The notes under the pieces: generated by a model
Seen by the model: only the letters and a program-made list of their open reading frames with translations
What the model was told of the DNA's origin: nothing
Databases searched by the model: none
In this document: in pieces, positions 1-6,389 of the stretch
Position numbering within the stretch: position 1 is the stretch's first letter
How the letters are laid out: every line of letters starts with the position of its first letter
Origin: CAZRGV01 sp964599655
Lineage (GTDB): Bacteria > Planctomycetota > Planctomycetia > Isosphaerales > Isosphaeraceae
Direction of reading: 5' to 3'
DNA: 8,236 nt
Assembly: GCA_964599655.1 (NCBI GenBank)
Contig: CAZRGV010000211.1
Location: forward strand, 1 to 8,236
Translations under genes and position numbers: made by a program

Positions 1-708
1 ATCCTGGCCGAGATTCTTCAAGGAGGCGCCGAGCGCGTCGCGGAGGCCGGCGCGGTCATCGTCGGCGGGCATTCCGTCCGCGATAGCGAGATCAAGTACG
101 GCCTGAGCGTGACCGGCCTGGTCGATCCGGCCGAATTGCTAACCAATGCCACGGCCCAACCCGGCGATCGACTGGTGCTCACCAAGCCGCTCGGGACGGG
201 CTTCATTACCACCGCCAACAAGAAGGAAGAATGCCCTCCGGAGATTCTCGAACGCGCGGTGTCGAGCATGATCCAGCTCAACGCGGTCGGTCGCGACGCG
301 CTCCAGGCGGCCGGCGGGGCGCACGCCGTGACCGACATCACCGGCTTCGGCCTGGCCGGCCACGCCTCGGAGATGGCCGATGGCGCGGGGCTGACCTTCG
401 AGATCGACACGAGAGCGATCCCTCGAATCGAGGGCTCCGATCCCCTGGCGATCCCTCGCTACTACACGAGAGCCAGTAAGACCAACCGTGAATTCCTCGA
501 AGGGCGGCATCGCATCGAGCCAGACGCCGACCCGCTCGGCGTGGAGTATGCCTTCGACGCCCAGACCTCGGGCGGACTGCTGATCGCCGTCGATCCGGCC
601 CATGTCGAGCGGCTCGTCGCCGAGCTTCGGAATCGGGGGGCTCGGGCCTCAGCCATTGTGGGCCGGGTCGTCGATCGTCAAGGGGCCCTGGCCGTCGTTC
701 TCCGTTGA
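1..708 (+). CDS. selD: Selenide, water dikinase (selenophosphate synthetase), 5' truncated by window edge
   Basis: SelD uses ATP and selenide to make selenophosphate, the selenium donor for selenocysteinyl-tRNA and for 2-selenouridine in tRNA; it is cytosolic. The reading frame is open from base 1 to the TGA at 706-708, giving 235 residues of a family usually near 345, so about the first 110 residues lie outside the window. They include the Gly-rich loop and the catalytic Cys or Sec, so whether this is a Sec enzyme cannot be seen. Family signatures visible in order are the ILxGGAERVxEAG segment, GGHSVRDSEIKYGLSVTG (about residues 22-39), LTKPLGTG, the TDITGFGLAGHA motif of the AIRS-type ATP-binding fold, and DAQTSGGLL near the C-terminus. 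The next gene starts 22 nt downstream on the same strand, so co-transcription is possible although no functional link is evident. Identity is secure from the motifs. Confidence 0.96.
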   Translation: MLAEILQGGAERVAEAGAVIVGGHSVRDSEIKYGLSVTGLVDPAELLTNATAQPGDRLVLTKPLGTGFITTANKKEECPPEILERAVSSMIQLNAVGRDALQAAGGAHAVTDITGFGLAGHASEMADGAGLTFEIDTRAIPRIEGSDPLAIPRYYTRASKTNREFLEGRHRIEPDADPLGVEYAFDAQTSGGLLIAVDPAHVERLVAELRNRGARASAIVGRVVDRQGALAVVLR

Positions 709-730
709 TCGGTCAAGAAGGGGAATCCGA

Positions 731-2090
731 ATGGGATCGCGCACGACAAGGCGAACGTTTCTGGGAACCGCCGGAATGATGGTCGGCCTCGCTCCATGGT
801 CCCTGGCCGGCGACACGCCCCAGCCTCGGCTTCCCTATGCCCTCGGAGGTCCGTCCCCCATGCCGAATCCCTCCCGCCCAAAGATCGCCGCGGTGACGAG
901 CGCCTACCATTACCTCTCGCACGCCTACCACATCGTGGGCCGATTTCTCGATGGATTCGTGGTTCACGACGGGCGAGGCTTCCACCGGCCCGATTTCGAG
1001 ATCGCCAGCCTGTTCATCGAACAAACCCCAGACAACGACCTCGGCCAGGCCAAGGCCAAACGGCACGGCGTCCGGCTCAGCCCGACGATCGCCGATGCCT
1101 TGACGCTGGGCACGGGAAAACTCGCCGTCGATGGCGTCTTGCTCATTGCCGAGCACGGCGACTACCCGTTCAACGAGAAGCTCCAGAAGCGTTATCCAAG
1201 GGGCCAATTCTTCCGCGAGGTGCTCGACGTCTTCCGCGCCTCGGATCGAAGCGTGCCGGTCTTCCTCGACAAGCATCTGTCGTACCGCCGCGATGAGGCG
1301 AAGGCGATGGTCGAGTCGGCTCGCGAGCTGAACGTGCCCTTCATGGCGGGTTCGAGCCTGCCGGTCACGTGGCGATTGCCGGAGCTGGAAGTCCCGCTCG
1401 GCAAGACCTGGGAAAGCGCCGTCGTGGCCTCTCGCGGCGAGATCGAGATCTTTGGCTTCCACGCGCTCGAGTCGCTCCAGTGCATGGTCGAGCGTCGCGA
1501 CCGCAAGGGGAAGCCGCAGGGCGTCAAGGCGGTGACCTGCCTCGAAGGCGATGCCGTCTGGGAGGCCGGCGACAAGGGGCTCTGGTCCTGGGAGCTGGCC
1601 AACGCCGCCCTGAGCCGGAGCCACACCTTGAACCCCGGAGACATCCGCCAGAACACGAAGGACTTCGTCCCGCCGCCCGGCCGCCCGACCTTCCTCGACC
1701 ACCCGATCNNNNNNNNNNGTCGAGTATGTCGACGGCTTCCAGGCCGCCGCCCTGATTCTCAACGGCCACGTCGACGACACCACCATCGGAGCCCGGCTCA
1801 GCGACGGCACGGTCGTTTCGACGCTCTTCTACCTCCCCGCCCCGCCCGGCGCGAACTTCTTCACCCCCCTGGTCCTCCGAATCGAAGACTTCTTCCGCAC
1901 CGGCAAGCCCCCCTACCCCGTCGAGCGCACCCAGCTCACCGGCGGAATCCTCGACGCCGCGCTCGAAAGCCGCGTTCAAGGTCACAAGCGGATCGAGACC
2001 CCTGACCTGGCGTCGATCGACTACGAGGCGCCGGCCGACTCGGGCTTCATCCGATGCCCGGTGGCCAGCCCGTCGAAGAACGAGGCTTGA
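731..2090 (+). CDS. Tat-exported protein of unknown function, interrupted by assembly gap
   Basis: The ATG at 731 is preceded by an AAGGGGA ribosome site (718-724) and opens a twin-arginine signal: RRTFLG at residues 7-12, a hydrophobic stretch, and a probable cleavage after SLA near residue 26. Earlier ATGs in this frame lie inside selD and would bury the signal. The mature part begins KIAAVTSAYHYLSHAYHIVGRFLDGF and later has LLIAEHGDYP, VPVFLDKHLSY and PFMAGSSLPVTWR. The reading breaks at the ten Ns (1709-1718). Before the gap the codon phase ends exactly at 1708; after it the sensible frame starts at 1719 and runs VEYVDGFQAAALILNGHV, then STLFYLP, PYPVERTQLTGG and ALESRVQG to a TGA at 2088-2090. 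The protein is therefore about 449 residues plus whatever the gap hides. I recall similar proteins as lineage-specific, unassigned planctomycete proteins. The fold may be related to sugar or amide-processing oxidoreductases, but I see no decisive cofactor motif. It probably acts in the periplasm or cell envelope. Confidence 0.8.
1709..1718. other. Assembly gap of ten Ns inside the Tat-protein gene
   Basis: Ten consecutive Ns separate two halves of one coding sequence. Both halves are open and have matching composition, but they are in different frames if the gap is taken literally. Because codon phase ends at 1708 and resumes at 1719, the true missing length must be a multiple of three, so the ten Ns are a nominal spacer and not a measured length. 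Confidence 0.97.
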
Positions 2091-2135
2091 TCCGGAAGCG
2101 AAGGCGACAATTGTTCAAACGCGCGCGGGATGGCA

Positions 2136-2175
2136 CGGACACGTCCTCGTGTCCGGGGCGAATCGCGCCGATTCG
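2136..2175. terminator. Two tandem hairpins between convergent genes, possible bidirectional terminator
   Basis: Between the stop of the Tat-protein gene (2090) and the stop of the minus-strand epimerase (2184) lie two perfect inverted repeats. CGGACACG/CGTGTCCG is an 8-bp stem with a TCCT loop (2136-2155), and CGAATCG/CGATTCG is a 7-bp stem with a CGC loop (2159-2175). The location between convergent genes suits transcription termination from both sides. Neither hairpin is followed by a T tract on either strand, so this is not a textbook intrinsic terminator and the role is inferred. Confidence 0.45.
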
Positions 2176-2183
2176 GATGGGAT

Positions 2184-3167
2184 TCAGAATTCCGCCTTCG
2201 TCCTCGACTGTTCCGCCAGGACGTCGCAGAGGATCTGGTCGAGGTTGCGGGTCGGACGGTAGCCGATCAGCCGCTTGATCTTGCTCAGGTCGGGGACGCG
2301 ACGTCCCATGTCCTCGAAGCCGGCGGTGTAGGCTTCGCTGTAAGGGACGAGGCGGATCGGGCTTTTGGAGCCGGTCAGGGCACGGACACGCTCGGCAAGC
2401 TGGAGGATCGAAACCTCTTCGTCGTTGCCGATGTTGAAGACCTCCCCACGGGCCTCGGGGTGGCTCATCAAGGCCACGAGGGCACCCGTCACGTCGGCGA
2501 CGTGGGCGAAGCAGCGGGTTTGCGTGCCGTCGCCGTAAACGGTCAGGGGCTCGCCGGCCCGACCCTGCGCGACGAATCGTGGGATCACCATCCCGTAGCG
2601 GCCGGTCTGCCGAGGGCCGACGGTGTTGAACAGCCGGGCGACGATGACCGGCAGTCGCGTTTCGTGCCAGTGCGCCAGCGCGAGGAACTCGTCGAGCGCC
2701 TTGGCGCAGGCATAGGCCCATCGGCGGGTCGTGGTGGGGCCCATGACGCAGTCGTCCCCTTCGGCGAAGGGGATCTTGCTGCTTTTGCCGTAGACCTCGC
2801 TCGTGGATGTCAACAGAATCGGCCGACGGTAACGGGCGCACGAGCGAAGCACGACATCCGTGCCGTTGACGATCGTCTCGATCGTCTTCACCGGTTCGTC
2901 CACGACCAGTCGCACGCCGACGGCGCTGGCCAGGTGAAACACCGCCTGGCACTCGATCACGCAACGCTCGACGACTTCGGGGTCCGTCACACTGGCGACT
3001 CGAAGCTCGAAACCGTCGCGACGCTCCAGGTGAGCGACGTTCTCGTAGCGGCCCGTGCTCAGGTCGTCGAGCGCCAGGACCGCGTGGCCATCATCAAGCA
3101 GTCGCTCGGCAAGGTGGCTGCCGATGAAGCCGGAGCCGCCGGTCACCAGGTATTTCATGCGCGTCAT
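2184..3167 (-). CDS. NAD-dependent sugar-nucleotide epimerase/dehydratase (extended SDR)
   Basis: A 327-residue extended short-chain dehydrogenase/reductase acting on a nucleotide sugar, probably UDP- or GDP-linked, in the cytosol. The N-terminal Rossmann fold begins KYLVTGGSGFIGSHLAERLL with the GxxGxxG dinucleotide loop at residues 10-16, followed by the acidic DDLSTG that binds the NAD ribose. The catalytic set is the STSEVYG segment (121-127) and YACAK (Tyr152, Lys156). C-terminal substrate-domain motifs are ARLFNTVGPRQ, VYGDGTQTRCFAHVADV and VFNIGNDEEVSI. Those resemble UDP-glucuronate decarboxylase, UDP-glucose 4-epimerase and related enzymes; the exact reaction cannot be assigned by eye. 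Start is ambiguous: ATG at 3167 or the in-frame ATG at 3158, which would begin MKYLVTGG. Neither has a clear purine-rich ribosome site. It lies 56 nt downstream of the HNH gene on the same strand and may share its transcript. A role in envelope or exopolysaccharide sugar synthesis is inferred. Confidence 0.93.
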   Translation of the reverse strand: MTRMKYLVTGGSGFIGSHLAERLLDDGHAVLALDDLSTGRYENVAHLERRDGFELRVASVTDPEVVERCVIECQAVFHLASAVGVRLVVDEPVKTIETIVNGTDVVLRSCARYRRPILLTSTSEVYGKSSKIPFAEGDDCVMGPTTTRRWAYACAKALDEFLALAHWHETRLPVIVARLFNTVGPRQTGRYGMVIPRFVAQGRAGEPLTVYGDGTQTRCFAHVADVTGALVALMSHPEARGEVFNIGNDEEVSILQLAERVRALTGSKSPIRLVPYSEAYTAGFEDMGRRVPDLSKIKRLIGYRPTRNLDQILCDVLAEQSRTKAEF

Positions 3168-3223
3168 CGAAGGGAGGGAAACGGTTGACCAGTCGATTCA
3201 GGGCCGGGCGGGACGTTCCGACC

Positions 3224-3826
3224 TTACTCGTCGAGGGTGACGTTCCAGTAAGCCTCGCTGAGAAACTTCGACCAGCTCTCGATCCGGACGGTATGGTACG
3301 CGTACAACGGCTTCCAGGCGGGTCGGACGGGCGGCTTGCGCAGTTTCATGCCCGCTTCGTCGGGCGTGCGATTCGCCTTCCGGGCGTTGCAACTCACACA
3401 AGCGAGAACGCAATTGTCCCAGGTGGAGGTTCCGCCCTGCGACCGAGGCTTGACGTGGTCGATCGTCAGCTCGGAACTGCCCGGCTTCGCCCCACAGTAC
3501 TGACAGGTGGAGTGATCTCGTTTGAAGAGGTTTCGACGGCTGAAGGTGACCGCGGACTCGCGAGGGCGGTCGTAGCGGGTCAGGGTCAGGACCTCGGGCA
3601 CTCGCATGCGGAAGGTGACGGCCTTGATGAACGGTTCCCCATCGTGCGGGATCAGTCGAGACCAGTCGGCCCAGGTGTAAAGTTGAAAGGTGTCCGGATC
3701 GACCACGCGGGCCGACTCGTTCCAGAGCATGGTCAACGACCTGGCGACGGTCGCGATGTTGACCGGTTGCCAGTTCCGGTTGAGCACCAGGGTGGGGCGT
3801 TGCAAGATCGAGATCGCAGCGGACAT
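3224..3826 (-). CDS. HNH-family endonuclease, small stand-alone type
   Basis: A 200-residue protein with the compact HNH fold in its second half. The N-terminus, with PTLVLNRNWQPVNIATVARSL, is characteristic of the widespread stand-alone bacterial HNH family. A zinc-binding CxxC at Cys108/Cys111 (CQYCG) precedes the catalytic DHVKPRSQGG (Asp123, His124); then come WDNCVLACVSC with Asn138 and a second CxxC at Cys143/Cys146, and CNARK. The last HNH position is Asn147, giving an H-N-N pattern that is common in the family. The biological role of this stand-alone group is not established; DNA repair, defence or recombination are all possible, and no restriction or toxin partner is adjacent. The start at 3826 is well supported by GGGAGG (3832-3837) five bases upstream. 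Its leader carries the tRNA-like fold described separately. The sugar epimerase follows on the same strand. Confidence 0.92.
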   Translation of the reverse strand: MSAAISILQRPTLVLNRNWQPVNIATVARSLTMLWNESARVVDPDTFQLYTWADWSRLIPHDGEPFIKAVTFRMRVPEVLTLTRYDRPRESAVTFSRRNLFKRDHSTCQYCGAKPGSSELTIDHVKPRSQGGTSTWDNCVLACVSCNARKANRTPDEAGMKLRKPPVRPAWKPLYAYHTVRIESWSKFLSEAYWNVTLDE

Positions 3827-3831
3827 TGAAG

Positions 3832-3837
3832 CCTCCC
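3832..3837 (-). promoter_or_regulatory. Ribosome binding site of the HNH gene
   Basis: On the minus strand GGGAGG lies five bases before the ATG at 3826 and fixes that start. The bases just upstream read CTCTCG (3837-3842) and overlap the first G of the site; they can pair with CGAGAG (3871-3876) inside the tRNA-like element. Access of the ribosome could therefore depend on how the leader folds (inference). Confidence 0.7.
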
Positions 3838-3847
3838 GAGAGAAACC

Positions 3848-3906
3848 GGGCGACCGGGGGAATCGAACCCCTCTCGTGCTTCCACATTAAACCATAATCG
3901 CCGCCC
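3848..3906 (-). ncRNA. tRNA-like element in the leader of the HNH gene (no anticodon arm, no CCA)
   Basis: Read on the minus strand, GGGCGGC (3900-3906) pairs with GTCGCCC (3848-3854) over seven bases with one G-U, like an acceptor stem. Inside lies a T-arm look-alike: GGGG, the consensus seven-base loop TTCGATT (3861-3867), then CCCC. The remaining bases can form two small hairpins, ATTA/TAAT with loop TGGTT (3886-3898) and GTG/CAC with loop GAAG (3876-3885). The whole is 59 nt, short of a tRNA by about the 17 nt of an anticodon arm. No anticodon loop and no encoded CCA are present (GGT follows). A full-length tRNA ending here is excluded because bases about 73 nt upstream do not pair with the 3' strand. 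It lies 10 nt before the HNH ribosome site. It could be a regulatory tRNA mimic, a tRNA remnant, or a chance fold around a strong T-arm hairpin. Confidence 0.4.
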
Positions 3907-3913
3907 TAATGTG
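3883..3913 (-). repeat. Inverted repeat overlapping the tRNA-like element (potential pseudoknot)
   Basis: CACATTA (minus strand, 3907-3913) is the exact complement of TAATGTG (3883-3889), separated by 17 nt that contain the 5' acceptor-like strand GGGCGGC. If this 7-bp stem forms, GGGCGGC sits in its loop and could still pair downstream with GTCGCCC, which is an H-type pseudoknot. Alternatively this stem competes with the small hairpin ATTA/TAAT. The repeat itself is directly seen; the fold is inferred. Confidence 0.5.
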
Positions 3914-4035
3914 AGGCCCGACCGGTCCGCTCGTCGTAAGGTTCATCAAAGCCTCAAGAAACGCCGTTGCTTCGGAGGACCTTTGCGCGGTCCGAACGAA
4001 CGCACGATGGGATGCGGCCGGCCGTTGAGAGGACT

Positions 4036-4063
4036 TTGGGCCGCGCTGGTAAGCTGGTATCGT
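4036..4063 (+). promoter_or_regulatory. Putative extended -10 promoter for cinA
   Basis: TG followed one base later by TATCGT (4058-4063) makes an extended -10 element. A weak -35, TTGGGC (4036-4041), stands 16 bases upstream. Predicted start of transcription near 4070 leaves a leader of about 48 nt before the cinA ATG. The rest of the 3907-4117 intergenic stretch shows no gene on either strand. Confidence 0.4.
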
Positions 4064-4117
4064 TGGTCGGGCGTTTGCCCTTGAATTCGTACTTCGAAGC
4101 AAAAGGACACGATCCGC

Positions 4118-5365
4118 ATGTACGCGGAGATCATCGCCGTCGGGAGCGAACTGGTCAGCGGTCAGAAGCTCGACACCAACAGCCAGTGGCTCAGCCGGAG
4201 GCTCGGGGAGGTCGGTGTCGAGGTTCGCTATCACACGAGCCTGGCCGACGACCTGGCGCAGAATGTCTCGGCCTTCCGCATCGCCACCGAGCGGGCGCGG
4301 CTCGTCGTGATCAGCGGGGGGCTCGGTCCCACCCAGGATGACCTGACCCGGGAGGCGCTGGCCCGTCTTGCCGGCGTCCCGCTGATCGAGGACCTCGCGT
4401 CGTTGGAGGCGATCCGGGCCCTCTTCGCTCGACGCGGCCGGCCGATGCCCGACCGGAATCGCGTGCAGGCCCTTCTGCCGGAGGGGGCCGAGGCCCTGCC
4501 AAACTCGATCGGCACGGCCCCCGGAATCTGGATGCCGATCGGCCAGTCGATCGTCGTTTGCCTGCCGGGCGTTCCGTCCGAGCTCAAGACGATGTTCGAC
4601 GAGCAGGTTGTGCCCAGGCTCCGACAGTCCGGCCGGATCGGCCGGGTGATCGTTCATCGTGTTATCAACATGTTTGGCAAAGGCGAATCGGAGATCGAAG
4701 CCGATGCGCTCGACCTGACCGCGAGAGGCCGACGGCCCGAGGTCGGCATTACGGCCAGCGACGCCACGATCAGCTTCCGCGTCTCGTGCGACGGGGCCAC
4801 CGTGGACGAGGCGCTCCGGGAGATGGAGCCCACACTGGCCCTGATCCGTGAGCGATTTGGCGACCTGATCGTCGGCGAGGATCAGGAGGACGTTCCCGAC
4901 GCGCTGGTCAAGCAGCTGATCCGTCGCCAGGCGCGCCTCGCGACGGCCGAGTCGTGCACTGGCGGCCTGATTGCCCAGCGGATCACGGCGATCGCCGGCG
5001 TCAGCCCGTACTTTCCGGGTGGAGTGGTCTCGTACTCCAACGAGGCGAAAATTGAGATCCTGGGTGTTCCCCGCGCCTTGATCGAAACGCGGGGCGCGGT
5101 CAGCTCGGAGGTCGCCGAGGCGATGGCCGACGGTGTGCGCCGACGCTTCGGAGCCGATCTCGGCCTGAGCGTCACAGGAATCGCCGGTCCCACGGGTGGC
5201 ACTCCCGAGAAGCCGGTGGGCCTAGTCTATCTCGGTCTCGCCACGGTCGACGGTGTGGCGTCCAGGCGCCTGAACCTCGGACCCGAACAACCTCGAGACG
5301 TGATCCGGAGCCGATCGGCCAAGCACGCCATGAACTGGGCCCGGCTCGAATTGTTGAAAGGCTGA
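4118..5365 (+). CDS. cinA: CinA: competence/damage-inducible protein with nicotinamide-nucleotide amidase domain
   Basis: A full-length, 415-residue two-domain protein. The N-terminal molybdopterin-binding-like (MoCF) domain, linked in this family to ADP-ribose pyrophosphatase activity, shows EIIAVGSELVSGQ at 4-16, SGGLGPTQDD at 66-75 and LPGVPSEL at 149-155. The C-terminal CinA domain, known as the NMN deamidase PncC, carries AESCTGG with the catalytic Ser279, FPGGVVSYSNEAK, and VSSEVAEAMADG followed by SVTGIAGPTGGTPEKPVGLVYLG. Deamidation of nicotinamide mononucleotide to nicotinate mononucleotide recycles NAD breakdown products. All key segments are intact. The ATG at 4118 is preceded by AAGGA ten bases upstream. 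A possible extended -10 promoter lies at 4055-4063. recA, its partner in some Gram-positive bacteria, is not in this window. It converges with the membrane-protein gene, leaving only 25 nt between the two stops, with no strong hairpin there. Confidence 0.96.
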   Translation: MYAEIIAVGSELVSGQKLDTNSQWLSRRLGEVGVEVRYHTSLADDLAQNVSAFRIATERARLVVISGGLGPTQDDLTREALARLAGVPLIEDLASLEAIRALFARRGRPMPDRNRVQALLPEGAEALPNSIGTAPGIWMPIGQSIVVCLPGVPSELKTMFDEQVVPRLRQSGRIGRVIVHRVINMFGKGESEIEADALDLTARGRRPEVGITASDATISFRVSCDGATVDEALREMEPTLALIRERFGDLIVGEDQEDVPDALVKQLIRRQARLATAESCTGGLIAQRITAIAGVSPYFPGGVVSYSNEAKIEILGVPRALIETRGAVSSEVAEAMADGVRRRFGADLGLSVTGIAGPTGGTPEKPVGLVYLGLATVDGVASRRLNLGPEQPRDVIRSRSAKHAMNWARLELLKG

Positions 5366-5390
5366 GGGTCACCCCACCGGGCCGGATGGG

Positions 5391-6164
5391 TCAATCGCCG
5401 CGCTCGATCCGACCGTCGCGAACCTTCCATCCTCGCCAGATCCGGATCGCCTCGGGATGATGATCGCGGAGCCAAAGGGTGGCTCGATCCAGTGTCGCGG
5501 CTCGCTGTTCGGAATCGCGCGATTCCAGCGCGCTTCGGAGCATCCTCGCGAGTTCGCCACTGGGCGTGTTTTCCACCGATGTCCGCCGTAGTTCGGCAAT
5601 GGCGTCGTGATCGCCCCGCGACGCGGCCAGGGTGTAGGTCGCCCAGATCGCCAGCATCGGGTCGTCGTGAGACCGAAGGTCGGCCAACGGTTCATAGGGC
5701 ACGTTCGCCCCGCCGGACGCGGCATAGGCCAGCGGGCGCAAAAGCAACAAGCGGAGCCAGTTGGGCCATCCTTCGCTCCGGGCCACCGCCAGGGCGTAGC
5801 CTCGGGGATCGGCCTCGGTGGCCTCGGCGGTGAGGGCCTCGGCCAGGAGGTACCGTGCCAGTGGCGGCGGAATCCGGCTGAGGCTCAGGTCCCAGAGCTG
5901 GCGCTGCGTGACGTTGGGGTTCTGGCTGAGCGCGAACGCCGCCTCGATGCGATCCGCCTCGGGCCGCCTGGGATCGTTCAACGTATAAATGTTCGACCAA
6001 ACATGTCGAAGGCTCCAGACCCCGGAGGCGAACACCAGGATGAGCACGAGGAGGACCGCCAGCCCCGCGACACCGAGATAAAACAGGGCCCCGTATCGCT
6101 CGGACGTCGAGCGTGGTGTCGAGTCCGAAGGAAGGATTGGCAGGTCGGATTGCACGAAGGACAT
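5391..6164 (-). CDS. Single-pass membrane protein of unknown function
   Basis: A 257-residue protein I do not recognise. A short, polar, Ser/Pro-rich cytosolic-looking N-terminus is followed by one strong membrane segment at about residues 27-48 (ALFYLGVAGLAVLLVLILVF). The remaining roughly 200 residues are Ala/Leu/Arg-rich and look helical, with several Trp-containing helices such as RQLWDLSL, EGWPNWLRLLLLRPLAY and DPMLAIWATYTLA. The spacing suggests helical-repeat (HEAT- or TPR-like) packing, but no repeat consensus is clean enough to name. The same frame runs open much further upstream, opposite truD. The real start is placed at ATG 6164 because GGGGAG (6174-6179) sits nine bases before it and the hydrophobic segment follows directly. 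A possible promoter is at 6228-6236. It is convergent with cinA and divergent from truD. It is probably a lineage-specific envelope protein. Confidence 0.75.
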   Translation of the reverse strand: MSFVQSDLPILPSDSTPRSTSERYGALFYLGVAGLAVLLVLILVFASGVWSLRHVWSNIYTLNDPRRPEADRIEAAFALSQNPNVTQRQLWDLSLSRIPPPLARYLLAEALTAEATEADPRGYALAVARSEGWPNWLRLLLLRPLAYAASGGANVPYEPLADLRSHDDPMLAIWATYTLAASRGDHDAIAELRRTSVENTPSGELARMLRSALESRDSEQRAATLDRATLWLRDHHPEAIRIWRGWKVRDGRIERGD

Positions 6165-6227
6165 CGGGCCAGACTCCCCGGGCGACGTCGCGAGACGCTT
6201 CGCCTCGTGATCTCGGATCGCGTTTCC

Positions 6228-6236
6228 ATCGTAGCA
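6228..6236 (-). promoter_or_regulatory. Putative extended -10 promoter for the minus-strand membrane-protein gene
   Basis: On the minus strand TGC followed by TACGAT forms an extended -10 (TG-N-TANNNT) about 64 bases upstream of the ATG at 6164. No convincing -35 is present at 17 bases. It lies in the 225-bp divergent intergenic region shared with truD, which otherwise shows no gene. Confidence 0.35.
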
Positions 6237-6332
6237 AGTCCGGGCCCCTTGCGCGGATGCCGGGCTGGAACAGGGAGACTCGACGTTTGGTCCGGGCGGG
6301 TCTCGTCGAAGGGCGATCGAGTGCGTTAGGCT

Positions 6333-6340
6333 GGTAGAAT
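6333..6340 (+). promoter_or_regulatory. Putative extended -10 promoter for truD
   Basis: GG directly before TAGAAT (6335-6340, five of six matches to the consensus hexamer) is part of TGG-TAGAAT, an extended -10 with TG at 6332-6333. No clear -35 exists. A start of transcription near 6347 would give a leader of about 43 nt ahead of truD. Confidence 0.45.
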
Positions 6341-6389
6341 TCCTGGAGATGCCGCGGGCGAGAGATCGCTCGGTTGGGGTGGGGGGTCG

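Noticed and set aside
1719..2005. Arg/Pro-rich C-terminal extension of the Tat protein after the gap
   Set aside because: This is the out-of-frame reading created by the nominal ten-N gap; the frame starting at 1719 gives a protein-like sequence to 2090.
2130..3188. Plus-strand open frame of 352 codons over the epimerase
   Set aside because: It is antisense to an enzyme with intact Rossmann and YxxxK motifs, and its own translation resembles no family.
3849..3921. Canonical full-length tRNA gene on the minus strand
   Set aside because: The T-arm is convincing, but bases at the expected 5' end do not pair with the 3' acceptor strand, there is no anticodon arm, and no CCA is encoded.
5366..5390. 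Terminator between cinA and the convergent membrane-protein gene
   Set aside because: The 25 nt are C/G-rich and allow only short, imperfect pairings with no T tract.
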